From assembly GCF_000003605.2 (NCBI RefSeq), contig NW_003146513.1, positions 39,204 through 103,203 of the forward strand: a stretch of 64,000 nt of DNA, read 5' to 3'. Made by a program: the position numbers and the translations under genes. This DNA is from Saccoglossus kowalevskii. Lineage: Eukaryota > Hemichordata > Enteropneusta > Harrimaniidae. Positions 1 to 12,400 of the stretch are shown here, one piece after another. Within the stretch, counting starts at the first letter, position 1. The number at the start of each line of letters is the position of its first letter. The notes below the pieces were generated by a model that ran no database searches, was not told the origin of the DNA, and saw only the letters and a list, made by a program, of their open reading frames with translations.

Positions 1-120
1 ATACTCTGAAAAAGTGTGCAGTGTGAGACCATGTATATTAACTGCATGATGCATTGACACTTTGAATAAGAGAGGAAAATTGGGAGCATACACTTAATGG
101 TATAACACTGCAATCTGAAG
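1..120. repeat. Left-edge partial monomer
   Basis: The window opens at monomer position 7 (atactctgaaaaagtg), and the first complete unit starts at 121. The truncation comes from the window, not from an array boundary: the sequence is already fully canonical satellite with no transition to unique DNA. Confidence 0.95.
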
Positions 121-149
121 CCACTTATACTCTGAAAAGTGTGCAGTGT
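105..149. other. Junction dyad: nested inverted repeats (example copy)
   Basis: ACACTGCA at 105-112 is the exact reverse complement of TGCAGTGT at 142-149. The 29-bp interval (30 bp in five-A copies) contains a second inverted pair, CACTT and AAGTG, whose right arm directly abuts TGCAGTGT. The arrangement recurs at almost every monomer junction. Variants aacagtgc, aaaactgc and aacgctgc weaken the outer arm in a minority of copies. Dyad symmetry is seen directly; cruciform formation is inference. Confidence 0.75.
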
Positions 150-245
150 GAGACCATGTATATTAACTGCATGATGCATTGACACTTTGAATAAGAGAGG
201 AAAATTGGGAGCATACACTTAATGGTATAACACTGCAATCTGAGG
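121..245. repeat. Reference short monomer (125 bp, four-A class)
   Basis: A canonical short unit running from ccactt to the base before the next ccact. It has ctgaaaagtg (four A's), the tatatt form of the hypervariable slot, gggagc in the purine-rich part, aacactgc near the end, and closes with ctgag. The next unit (246-370) is also 125 bp. Because 125 is not a multiple of 3, each short unit shifts the minus-strand reading frame and ends the open frame there. Confidence 0.95.
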
Positions 246-370
246 CCACTTATACTCTGAAAAGTGTGCAGTGTGAGACCATGTATATTAACTGCATGAT
301 GCATTGACACTTTGAATAAGAGAGGAAAATTGGGAGCATACACTTAATGGTATAACACTGCAATCTGAAG

Positions 371-496
371 CCACTTATACTCTGAAAAAGTGTGCAGTGT
401 GAGACCATGTATATTAACTGCATGATGCATTGACACTTTGAATAAGAGAGGAAAATTGTGAGCATACACTTAATGGTATAAAACTGCAATCCGAAG
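371..496. repeat. Reference long monomer (126 bp, five-A class)
   Basis: A canonical long unit with ctgaaaaagtg (five A's). It also carries two common variants, attgtgagc instead of attgggagc and aaaactgc instead of aacactgc, plus a rare tccgaagcc ending. That ending recurs near 39471, 41230 and 47493. Since 126 equals 42 codons, runs of long units leave one minus-strand frame open across monomer junctions. Confidence 0.95.
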
Positions 497-2373
497 CCAC
501 TTATACTCTGAAAAAGTGTGCAGTGTGAGACCATGCACTCTAACTGCATGATCCATTGACACTTTGAATAAGAGAGGAAAATTGTGAGCATACACTTAAT
601 GGTATAAAACTGCAATCTGAGGCCACTTATACTCTGAAAAAGTGTGCAGTGTGAGACCATGTATATTAACTGCATGATGCATTGACACTTTGAATAAGAG
701 AGGAAAATTGGGAGCATACACTTAATGGTATAACACTGCAATCTGAAGCCATTTATACTCTGAAAAAGTGTGCAGTGTGAGACCATGTATATTAACTGCA
801 TGATGCATTGACAGTTTGAATAAGAGAGGAAAATTGGGAGCATACACTTAATGGTATAACACTGCAATCTGAGGCCACTCATACTCTGAAAAAGTGTGCA
901 ATGTGAGACCATGTATATTAACTGCTTGATGCATTGACACTTTGAATAAGAGAGGAAAATTGGGAGCATACACTTAATGGTATAACACTGCAATCTGAGG
1001 CCACTTATACTCTGAAAAAGTGTGCAGTGTGAGACCATGCACTCTAACTGCATGATGCATTGACACTTTGAATAAGAGAGGACAATTGGGAGCATACACT
1101 TAATGGTATAACACTGCAATCTGAGCCACTTATACTCTGAAAAAGTGTGCAGTGTGAGACCATGTATAATAACTGCATGATGCATTGACACTTTGAATAA
1201 GAGAGAAAAATTGGGGGCATACACTTAATGTATACACTGTAATCTGAAGCCACTTATACTCTGAAAAGTGTGCAGTGTGAGACCATGCACATGAACTGCA
1301 TGATGCATTGACACTTTGAATAAGAGAGGAAAATTGGGAGCATACACTTTATGGTATAACACTGCAATCTGAGGCCACTTATACTCTGAAAAGTGTGCAG
1401 TGTGAGACCATGCACATGAACTGCATGATGCATTGACACTTTGAATAAGAGAGGAAAAGTGGGAGCATACACTTAATTGTATAACACTGCAATCTGAGGC
1501 CACTTATACTCTGAAAAGTGTGCAGTGTGAGACCATGCACTCTAACTGCATGATGCATTGACACTTTGAATAAGAGAGGAAAATTGGGAGCATACACTTA
1601 ATGGTATAACACTGCAATCTGAAGCCACTTGTACTCTGAAAAGTGTGCAGTGTGAGACCCTGTATATTAACTGCATGATGCATTGACACTTTGAATAAGA
1701 GAGGAAAAGTGGGAGCATACACTTAATTGTATAACACTGCAATCTGAGGCCACTTATACTCTGAAAAGTGTGCAGTGTGAGACCATGCACTCTACCTGCA
1801 TGATGCATTGACACTTTGAATAAAAGAGGAAAATTGGGAGCATACACTTAATGGTATAATACTGCAATCTGAAGCCACTTATACTCTGAAAAAGTATGCA
1901 GTGTGAGACCATGCACATGAACTGCATGATGCATTGACACTTTGAATAAGAGAGGAAATTTGGGAGCATACACTTAATGGTATAACACTGCAATCTGAAG
2001 CCACTTATACTCTGAAAAGTGTGCAGTGTGAGACCATGTATATTAACTGCATGATGCATTGACACTTTGAATAAGAGAGGAAAATTGGGAGCATACACTT
2101 AATGGTATAACACTGCAATCTGAAGCCACTTATACTCTGAAAAGTGTGCAGTGTGAGACCATGTATATTAACTGCATGATGCATTGACACTTTGAATAAG
2201 AGAGGAAAATTGGGAGCATACACTTAATGGTATAACACTGCAATCTGAAGCCACTTATACTCTGAAAAGTGTGCAGTGTGAGACCATGTATATTAACTGC
2301 ATGATGCATTGACACTTTGAATAAGAGGAAAATTGGGAGCATACACTTAATGGTATAACACTGCAATCTGAAG

Positions 2374-2751
2374 CCACTTATACTCTGAAAAAGTGTGCAG
2401 TGTGAGACCATGTATATTAACTGCATGATGCATTGACACTTTGAGTAAGAGAGGGAAATTGGGAGCATACACTTAATGGTTTAACACTGCAATCTGAAGC
2501 CACTTATACTCTGAAAAAGTGTGCAGTGTGAGACCATGTATATTAACTGCATGATGCATTGACACTTTGAGTAAGAGAGGGAAATTGGGAGCATACACTT
2601 AATGGTTTAACACTGCAATCTGAAGCCACTTATACTCTGAAAAAGTGTGCAGTGTGAGACCATGTATATTAACTGCATGATGCATTGACACTTTGAGTAA
2701 GAGAGGGAAATTGGGAGCATACACTTAATGGTTTAACACTGCAATCTGAAG
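2374..2751. repeat. Three identical 126-bp monomers in tandem
   Basis: Units starting at 2374, 2500 and 2626 are identical by eye. They share a rare combination: gagtaagagagggaaattgg in the purine-rich stretch and ggtttaacac instead of ggtataacac. Local identity for unusual bases indicates recent single-monomer amplification by slippage or unequal exchange. Confidence 0.9.
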
Positions 2752-2984
2752 CCACTTATACTCTGAAAAAGTGTGCAGTGTGAGACCATGCACTCTAACT
2801 GCATGATGCATTGACACTTTGAATAAGAGAGGAAAATTGGGAGCATACACTTAATGGTATAACACGCAATCTGAAGCCACTTATACTCTGAGAAAGTGTG
2901 CACTGTAAGACCATGGATATTAACTGCATGTTGCATTGACACTTTGAGTAAGAGAGGAAAATTGGGAGCATACACTTAATGGTA

Positions 2985-3366
2985 TAACACTGCAATCTGA
3001 AGCCACTTATACTCTGAAAAAGTGTGCAGTGTGAGACCATGTATATTAACTGCATTATGCATTGACACTTTGAGTAAGAGAGGGAAATTGGGAGCATACA
3101 CTTAATGGTATAACACTGCAATCTGAAGCCACTTATACTCTGAAAAAGTGTGCAGTGTGAGACCATGCACTCTAACTGCATGATGCATTGACACTTTGAA
3201 TAAGAGAGGAAAATTGGGAGCATACACTTAATGGTATAACAGTGCAATCTAAGGCCACTTATACTCTGAAAAGTGTGCAGTGTGAGACCATGTGTGTTAA
3301 CTGTATGATGCATTGACACTTTGGATAAGAGAGGAAAATTGGGAGCATACACTTAATGGTATAACA
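2985..3366. repeat. Five-monomer tandem block, copy 1 (period 628 bp)
   Basis: This matches 3613-3994 with one mismatch seen (3332 against 3960). Diagnostic shared variants are tgcattatgcattgac, gagtaagagagggaaattgg, caatctaaggcc, catgtgtgttaactgtatg and tttggataag. Upstream the copies part at ggtataac versus ggtttaac; downstream at aacagtgc versus aacactgc. Confidence 0.9.
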
Positions 3367-3612
3367 GTGCAATCTAAGGCCACTTATACTCTGAAAAAGT
3401 GTGCAGTGTGAGACCATGCACTCTAACTGCATGATGCATTGACACTTTGAATAAGAGAGGAAAATTTGGAGCATACACTTAATGGTATAACACTGCAATC
3501 TGAAGCCACTTATACTCTGAAAAGTGTGCAGTGTGAGACCATGTATATTAACTGCATGATGCATTGACACTTTGAGTAAGAGAGGGAAATTGGGAGCATA
3601 CACTTAATGGTT

Positions 3613-3994
3613 TAACACTGCAATCTGAAGCCACTTATACTCTGAAAAAGTGTGCAGTGTGAGACCATGTATATTAACTGCATTATGCATTGACACTTTG
3701 AGTAAGAGAGGGAAATTGGGAGCATACACTTAATGGTATAACACTGCAATCTGAAGCCACTTATACTCTGAAAAAGTGTGCAGTGTGAGACCATGCACTC
3801 TAACTGCATGATGCATTGACACTTTGAATAAGAGAGGAAAATTGGGAGCATACACTTAATGGTATAACAGTGCAATCTAAGGCCACTTATACTCTGAAAA
3901 GTGTGCAGTGTGAGACCATGTGTGTTAACTGTATGATGCATTGACACTTTGGATAAGAGGGGAAAATTGGGAGCATACACTTAATGGTATAACA
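3613..3994. repeat. Five-monomer tandem block, copy 2 (period 628 bp)
   Basis: The second copy of 2985-3366, offset 628 bp (five monomers). Relatives of this variant set (ctaaggcc with tgtgtgttaactgtatg) reappear only near 58950-61020, some 55 kb away in the window. Confidence 0.9.
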
Positions 3995-5774
3995 CTGCAA
4001 TCTGAGGCCACTTATACTCTGAAAAGTGTGCAGTGTGAGACCATGTATATTAACTGCATGATGCATTGACACTTTGAATAAGAGAGGAAAAATTGGGAGC
4101 ATACACTTAATGGTATAACACTGCAATCTGAAGCCACTTATACTCTGAAAAAGTGTGCAGTGTGAGACCATGTATATTAACTGCATGATGCATTGACACT
4201 TTGAATAAGAGAGGAAAATTTAAGCATACACTTAATGGTATAACACTGCAATCTGAAGCCACTTATACTCTGAAAAAGTATGCAGTGTGAGTCCATGCAC
4301 TTTAACTGCATGATGCATTGACACTTTGAATAAGAGAGGAAAATTGGGAGCATACACTTAATGGTATAACACTGCAATCTGAAGCCACTTATACTCTGAA
4401 AAGTGTGCAGTGTGAGACCATGTACTCTAACTGCATGATGCATTGACACTTTAAATAAGAGGAAAATTGGGAGCATACACTTAATGGTATAACACTGCAA
4501 TCTGAAGCCACTTATACTCTGAAAAGTGTGCAGTGTGAGACCATGTATATTAACTGCATAATGCATTGACACATTGAATAAGAGAGGAAAATTGGGAGCA
4601 TACACTTAATGGTATAACACTGCAATCTGAGGCCACTTATACTATGAAAAAGTGTGCAGTGTGAGACCATGCATATTAACTGCATGATGCATTGATACTT
4701 TGAATAAGAGAGGAAAATTGGGAGCATACACTTAATGGTATAACACTGCAATCTGAGGCCACTTATACTCTGAAAAAGTGTGCAGTGTGAGACCATGTAT
4801 ATTAACTGCATGATGCATTGACACTTTGAATAAGAGGAAAATTGGGAACATACACTTAATGGTATAACACTGCAATCTGAGGCCACTTATACTCTGAAAA
4901 ATTGTGCAGTGTGAGACCATGTATATTAACTGCATGATGCATTGACACTTTGAATAAGAGAGGAAAATTTAAGCATACACTTAATGGTATAACACTGCAA
5001 TCTGAAGCCACTTATACTCTGAAAAAGTGTGCAGTGTGAGTCCATGCACTCTAACTGCATGATGCATTGACACTTTGAATAAGAGAAGAAAATTGGGAGC
5101 ATACACTTAATGGTATAACACTGCAATCTGAGGCCACTTATACTCTGAAAAGTGTGCAGTGTGAGACCATGTATATTAACTGCATGATACATTGACACTT
5201 TGAATAAGAGAGGAAAATTTAAGCATACACATAATGGTATAACACTACAATCTGAAGCCACTCATACTCTGAAAAAGTGTGCAGTGTGAGACCATGCACT
5301 CTAACTGCATGATGCATTGACACTTTGAATAAGAGAGGAAAATTGGGAGCATACACTTAATGGTATAACACTGCAATCTGAAGCCACTTATACTCTGAAA
5401 AAGTGTGCAGTGTGAGACCATGCACTCTAACTGCATGATGCATTGACACTTTGAATAAGAGAGGAAAATTGGGAGCATACACTTAATGGTATAACACTGC
5501 AATCTGAAGCCACTTATACTCTGAAAAAGTGTGCAGTGTGAGACCATGTATATTAACTGCATGATGCATTGACACTTTGAATAAGAGGAAAATTGGGAGC
5601 ATACACTTAATGGTATAACACTGCAATCTGAGGCCACTTGTACTCTGAAAAAGTGTGCAGTGTGAGACCATGTATATTAACTGCATGATGCATTGACACT
5701 TTGAATAAGAGAGGAAAATTGGGAGCATACACTTAATGGTATAACACTGCAATCTGAAGCCACTTATACTCTGA

Positions 5775-6099
5775 AAAAGTGTGCAGTGTGAGACCATGCA
5801 CTCTAACTGCATGATGCATTGACACTTTGAATAAGAGAGGACAATTGGGAGCATACAATTAATGGTATAAAACTGCAATCTGAAGCCACATATACTCTGA
5901 AAAAGTGTGGACTGTGAGACCATGTATATTAACTGCATGATGCATTGACACTTTGAGTAAGAGAGGAAAATTGGGGAGCATACACTTAATGGTATAACAG
6001 TGCAATCTGAAGCCACTTATACTCTGAAAAGTGTGCAGTGTGAGACCATGTATATTAACTGCATGATGCATTGACACTTTGAATAAGAGAGGAAAATTG
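5775..6099. repeat. Long-range duplicate, copy 1 (partner 44 kb away)
   Basis: This matches 50045-50368 apart from one extra G in the ttggggagc run near 5976. It carries a chain of uncommon variants in the same order: gacaattgggagc, catacaattaatgg, aaaactgc, gccacatatac, gtgtggactgtgagacc, gagtaag and aacagtgc. Flanks differ at the four/five-A run on the left and at gtgagc versus gggagc on the right. Confidence 0.9.
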
Positions 6100-6860
6100 T
6101 GAGCATACACTTAATGGTATAACACTGCAATCTGAAGCCACTTATACTCTGAAAAAGTGTGCAGTGTGAGACCATGCACATGAACTGCATGATGCATTGA
6201 CACTTTGAATAAGAGAGGAAAATTGTGAGCATACACTTAATGGTATAACACTGCAATCTGAAGCCACTTATACTCTGAAAAGTGTGCAGTGTGAGACCAT
6301 GTATATTAACTGCATGATGCATTGACACTTTGAATAAGAGAGGAAAATTGGGAGCATACACTTAATGGTATAACACTGCAATCTGAAGCCACTTATACTC
6401 TGAAAAGTGTGCAGTGTGAGACCATGTGTATTAACTGCATGATGCATTGACACTTTGAATAAGAGGAAAATTGTGAGCATACACTTAATGGTATAACACT
6501 GCAATCTGAGGCCACTTATACTCTGAAAAGTGTGCAGTGTGAGACCATGCACTCTAACTGCATGATGCATTGACACTTTGAATAAGAGAGGAAAATTGGG
6601 AGCATACACTTAATGGTATAACACTGCAATCTGAGGCCACTTATACTCTGAAAAGTGTGCAGTGTGAGACCATGCACTCTAACTGCATGATGCATTGACA
6701 CTTTGAATAAGAGAGGAAAATTGGGAGCATACACTTAATGGTATAACACTGCAATCTGAGGCCACTTATACTTTGAAAAAGTGTGTAGTGTGAGACCATG
6801 CACTCTATCTGCATGATGCATTGACACTTTGAATAAGAGAGGAAAATTGTGAGCATACAC

Positions 6861-6880
6861 TTAATGGTTTTATAATAACA
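6861..6880. repeat. 131-bp monomer class: TA-rich 6-bp insertion (representative)
   Basis: Here ggtataacac is replaced by ggttttataataacac, a net gain of 6 bp. I found 17 such monomers, at about 6867, 8001, 14661, 17303, 19569, 23717, 27233, 28370, 29633, 32150, 32786, 35553, 36950, 48733 (as gattttata), 53148, 57043 and 58066. They are scattered singly, not in a run, which suggests one origin followed by dispersal through the array. Most lie next to otherwise ordinary monomers. Confidence 0.9.
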
Positions 6881-8671
6881 CTGCAATCTGAAGCCACTTA
6901 TACTCTGAAAAGTGTGCAGTGTGAGACCATGCACATGAACTGCATGAGGCATTGACACTTTGAATAAGAGAGGAAATTTGGGAGCATACACTTAATGGTA
7001 TAACACTGCAATCTGAAGCCACTTATACTCTGAAAAAGTGTGCAGTGTGAGACCATGTATATTAACTTCATGATGCATTGACACTTTGAATAAGAGAGGA
7101 AAATTGGGAGCATACACTTAATGGTATAACACTGCAATCTGAGGGCACTTATACTCTGAAAAGTGTGCAGTGTGAGACCATGTATATTAACTTCATGATG
7201 CATTGACACTTTGAATAAGAGAGGAAAATTGGGAGCATACACTTAATGGTATAACACTGCAATCTGAGGCCACTTATACTCTGAAAAGTGTGCAGTGTGA
7301 GACCATGCACTCTAACTGCATGATGCATTGACACTTTGAATAAGAGAGGAAAATTGGGAGCATACACTTAATGGTATAACACTGCAATCTGAGGGCACTT
7401 ATACTCTGAAAAAGTGTGCAGTGTGAGACCATGCACTCTAACTGCATGATGCATTGACACTTTGAATAAGAGAGGAAAATTGGGAGCATACAATTAATGG
7501 TATAACACTGCAATCTGAAGCCACATATACTCTGAAAAAGTGTGCAGTGTGAGACCATGTATATTAACTGCATGATGCATTGACACTTTGAATAAGAGAG
7601 TAAAATTGGGAGCATACACTTAATGGTAGAACAGTGCAATCTGAAGCCACTTATACTATGAAAAGTGTGCAGTGTGAGACCATGCACATGAACTCATGAT
7701 GCATTGACACTTTGAATAAGAGAGGAAAATTGGGAGCATACACTAAATGGTATAACACTGCAGTTCTGAAGCCACTTATACTCTGAAAGTGTGCAGTGTG
7801 AGACCATGTATATTAACTGCATGATGCATTGACACTTTGAATTAGAGAGGAAAATTGGGAGCAAACACTTAATGGTATAACACTGCAATCTGAAGCCACT
7901 TATACTCTGAAAAGTGTGCAGTGTGAGACCATGTATATTAACTGCATGATGCATTGACACTTTGAATAAGAGAGGAAAATTGGGAGCATACACTTAATGG
8001 TTTTATAATAACAGTGCAATCTGAAGCCACTTATACTCTGAAAAGTGTGCAGTGTGAGACCATGTATATTAACTGCATGATGCATTGACACTTTGAATAA
8101 AAGAGGAAAATTGGGAGCAAACACTTAATGGTATAACAGTGCAATCTGAAGCCACTTATACTCTGAAAAGTGTGCAGTGTGAGACCATGTATATTAACTG
8201 CATGATGCATTGACACTTTGAATAAGAGAGGAAAATTGGGAGCAAACACTTAATGGTATAATACTGCAATCTGAGGCCACTTATACTCTGAAAAGTGTGC
8301 AGTGTGAGACCATGTATATTAACTGCATGATGCATTGACACTTTGAATAAGAGGAAAATTGGGAGCATACACTTAAATGGTATAACACTGCAATCTGAAG
8401 CCACTTATACTCTGAAAAAGTGTGCAGTGTGAGACCATGCACTCTAACTGCATGATGCATTGACACTTTGAATAAGAGAGGAAAATTGGGAGCATACACT
8501 TAATGGTATAACACTGCAATCTGAGGCCACTTATATTCTGAAAAAGTGTGCAATGTGAGACCATGTATATTAACTGCATGATGCATTGACACTTTGAATA
8601 AGAGAGGAAAATTGGGAGCATACACTTAATGGTATAACAGTGCAATCTGAAGCCACTTATACTTTGAAAAA

Positions 8672-8866
8672 GTGTGCAGTGTGAGACCATGTATATTAAC
8701 TGCATGATGCATTGACACTTTGATTAAGAGAGGAAAATTGGGAGCATACAATTAATGGTATAACACTGCAATCTGAAGCCACATATACTCTGAAAAAGTG
8801 TGCACTGTAAGACCATGTATATTAACTGCATGATGCATTGACACTTTGAGTAAGAGAGGAAAATTG
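8672..8866. repeat. Seven-monomer-spaced duplicate, copy 1 (partner 9551-9745)
   Basis: A short shared block at 879-bp spacing, marked by tttgattaagagagg, catacaattaatgg, gccacatatac and gtgcactgtaagacc followed by gagtaag. It ends where gggagc (8867) meets gtgagc (9746). Confidence 0.8.
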
Positions 8867-9550
8867 GGAGCATACACTTAATGGTATAACAGTGCAATCT
8901 GAAGCCACTTATACTCTGAAAAGTGTGCAGTGTGAGACCATGTATATTAACTGCATGATGCATTGACACTTTGAATAAGAGAGGAAAATTGGGAGCATAC
9001 ACTTAATGGTATAACACTGCAATCTGAAGCCACTTATACTCTGAAAAGTGTGCAGTGTGAGACCATGCACTCTAACTGCATGATGCATTGACACTTTGAA
9101 TAAGAGAGGAAAATTATGAGCATATACTTAATGGTATAACACTGCAATCTGAGGCCACTTATACTTTGAAAAAGTGTGCAGTGTGAGACCATGCACTCTA
9201 ACTGCATGATGCATTGACACTTTGAATAAGAGAGGAAAATTGGGAGCATATACTTAATGGTATAACACTGCAATCTGAGGCCACTTATACTCTGAAAAAG
9301 TGTGCAGTGTGAGACCATGCACTCTAACTGCATGATGCATTGACACTTTGAATAAGAGAGGAAAATTGGGAGCATACACTTAATGGTATAACACTGCAAT
9401 CTGAGGCCACTTATACTCTGAAAAAGTGTGCAGTGTGAGACCATGCACATGAACTGCATGATGCATTGACACTTTGAATAAGAGAGGAAAATTGGGAGCA
9501 TACACTTAATGGTATAACACTGCAATCTGAAGCCACTTATACTCTGAAAA

Positions 9551-9745
9551 GTGTGCAGTGTGAGACCATGTATATTAACTGCATGATGCATTGACACTTT
9601 GATTAAGAGAGGAAAATTGGGAGCATACAATTAATGGTATAACACTGCAATCTGAAGCCACATATACTCTGAAAAAGTGTGCACTGTAAGACCATGTATA
9701 TTAACTGCATGATGCATTGACACTTTGAGTAAGAGAGGAAAATTG
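9551..9745. repeat. Seven-monomer-spaced duplicate, copy 2
   Basis: Partner of 8672-8866, with the same four uncommon variants in the same order. The copies differ upstream in the A-run length and in actttg versus actctg. Confidence 0.8.
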
Positions 9746-10019
9746 TGAGCATACACTTAATGGTATAACACTGCAATCTGAAGCCACTTATACTCTGAAA
9801 AGTGTGCAGTGTGAGACCATGCACTCTAACTGCATGACGCATTGACACTTTGAATAAGAGAGGAAAATTGGGAGCATACACTTAATGGTATAACACTGCA
9901 ATCTGAAGCCACTTATACTCTGAAAAAGTGTGCAGTGTGAGACCATGCACTCTAACTGCATGATGCATTGACACTTTGAATAAGAGAGGAAAATTGGGAG
10001 CATACACTTAATGGTATAA

Positions 10020-11280
10020 CACTGCAATCTGAAGCCACTTATACTCTGAAAAGTGTGCAGTGTGAGACCATGCACATGAACTGCATGATGCATTGACACT
10101 TTGAATAAGAGAGGAAAATTGTGAGCATACACTTAATGGTATAACACTGCAATCTGAAGCCACTTATACTCTGAAAAGTGTGCAGTGTGAGACCATGTAT
10201 ATTAACTGCATGATGCATTGACACTTTGAATAAGAGAGGAAAATTGGGAGCATACACTTAATGGTATAACACTGCAATCTGAAGCCACTTATACTCTGAA
10301 AAGTGTGCAGTGTGAGACCATGTATATTAACTGCATGATGCATTGACACTTTGAATAAGAGAGGAAAATTGGGAGCATACACTTAATGGTTTAACACTGC
10401 AATCTGAAGCCACTTATACTCTGAAAAAGTGTGCAGTGTGAGACCATGTATATTAACTGCATTATGCATTGACACTTTGAATAAGAGAGGAAAATTGTGA
10501 GCATACACTTAATGGTATAACACTGCAATCTGAAGCCACTTATACTCTGAAAAGTGTGCAGTGTGAGACCATGTATATTAACTGCATGATGCATTGACAC
10601 TTTGAATAAGAGAGGAAAATTGGGAGCATACACTTAATGGTATAACACTGCAATCTGAAGCCACTTATACTCTGAAAAGTGTGCAGTGTGAGACCATGTA
10701 TATTAACTGCATGATGCATTGACACTTTGAATAAGAGAGGAAAATTGGGAGCATACACTTAATGGTATAACAGTGCAATCTGAAGCCACTTATACTCTGA
10801 AAAGTGTGCAGTGTGAGACCATGCACTCTAACTGCATGATGTATTGACACTTTGAATAAGAGAGAAAAATTGGGAGCATACACTTAATGGTATAACACTG
10901 CAATCTGTAGCCACTTATACTCTGAAAAGTGTGCAGTGTGAGACCATGTATATTAACTGCATGATGCATTGACACTTTGAATAAGAGAGGAAAATTGTGA
11001 GCATACACTTAATAGTATAACAGTGCAATCTGAAGCCACTTATACTCTGAAAAGTGTGCAGTGTGAGACCATGTATATTAACTGCATGATGCATTGACAC
11101 TTTGAATAAGAGAGGAAAATTGTGAGCATACACTTAATGGTATAACAGTGCAATCTGAAGCCACTTATACTCTGAAAAGTGTGCAGTGTGAGACCATGTA
11201 TATTAACTAAATGATGCATTGACACTTTGAATAAGAGAAGAAAATTGGGAGCATACACTTAATGGTATAACACTGCAATC
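10020..11280. repeat. Domain dominated by 125-bp (four-A) monomers
   Basis: Successive units have ctgaaaagtg, giving a regular 125-bp period with one five-A exception near 10426. Slot forms and the ggg/gtg site still vary within the domain, so A-run length is homogenised separately from the other sites. Neighbouring 11760-12540 is instead mostly five-A. Confidence 0.8.
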
Positions 11281-11411
11281 TGAAGCCACTTATACTCTGA
11301 AAAAGTGTGCAGTGTGAGACCATGTATATTAACTAAATGATGCATTGACACTTTGAATAAGAGAAGAAAATTGGGAGCATACACTTAATGGTATAACACT
11401 GCAATCTGAAG
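11161..11411. repeat. Duplicated monomer with altered core (aactaaatgatgc)
   Basis: Units at 11161 (125 bp) and 11286 (126 bp) share a change in the normally invariant core, aactgcatgatgc to aactaaatgatgc, plus aagagaagaaaattggg. They differ only by the four/five-A run. The core change removes one arm of the TGCAT-G-ATGCA dyad. I saw the same core change in one other place, near 52838. Confidence 0.85.
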
Positions 11412-11989
11412 CCACTTATACTCTGAAAAGTGTGCAGTGTGAGACCATGCACTCTAACTGCATGATGCATTGATACTTTGAATAAGAGAGGAAAATTGGG
11501 AGCATACACTTAATGGTATAACACTGCAATCTGAGGCCACTTATATTCTGAAAAGTGTGCAGTGTAAGGCCATGCACATGAAGTGCATGATGCATTGACA
11601 CTTTGAATAAGAGAGGAAAATTGGGAGCATACACTTAATGGTATAACACTGCAATCTGAGGCCACTTATACTCTGAAATAGTGTGCAGTGTGAGACCATG
11701 TATATTAACTGCATGATTGCATTGACACTTTGAATAAGAGAGGAAAATTGGGAGCATACACTTAATGGTATAACACTGCAATCTGAAGCCACTTATACTC
11801 TGAAAAAGTGTGCAGTGTGAGACCATGTATATTAACTGCATGATGCATTGACACTTTGAATAAGAGAGGAAAATTGGGAGCATACACTTAATGGTATAAT
11901 ACTGCAATCTGAGGCCACTTATACTCTGAAAAAGTGTGCAGTGTGAGACCATGTATATTAACTGCATGATGCATTGACACTTTGAATAA

Positions 11990-12400
11990 GAGAGGAAAAT
12001 TGTGAGCTTACACTTAATGGTATAACACTGCAATCTGAAGCCACTTATACTCTGAAAAAGTGTGCAATGTGAGACCATGCACATGAACTGCATGATGCAT
12101 TGACACTTTGAATAAGAGAGGAAAATTGGGAGCATACACTTAATGGTATAATACTGCAATCTGAGGCCACTTATACTCTGAAAAAGTGTGCAGTGTGAGA
12201 CCATGTATATTAACTGCATGATGCATTGACACTTTGAATAAGAGAGGAAAATTGTGAGCTTACACTTAATGGTATAACACTGCAATCTGAAGCCACTTAT
12301 ACTCTGAAAAAGTGTGCAATGTGAGACCATGTATATTAACTGCATGATGCATTGACACTTTGAATAAGAGAGGAAAATTGTGAGCTTACACTTAATGGTA
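11990..12400. repeat. Monomers with attgtgagcttacact variant
   Basis: Three units near 12004, 12256 and 12382 have gagcttacact where gagcatacact is normal. Several units here also have gtgcaatgtgagacc instead of gtgcagtgtgagacc. The spacing of 252 then 126 bp indicates dimer and then monomer steps of local amplification. Confidence 0.75.

Noticed and set aside
250-1224. Minus-strand open frame of 324 codons, and about 200 similar ones throughout
   Set aside because: All translate the same satellite in the frame left open by 126-bp units. Starts and stops fall where a 125-bp or irregular unit shifts the frame. No domain, splice or promoter signals are seen, and variation shows no codon-position bias by eye.
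6861-6880. TA-rich ggttttataata as a TATA-box promoter or transposon target-site duplication
   Set aside because: It is a repeated 6-bp length variant found in 17 units with no inserted element. A TATA-like string in AT-rich DNA is not evidence of a promoter.
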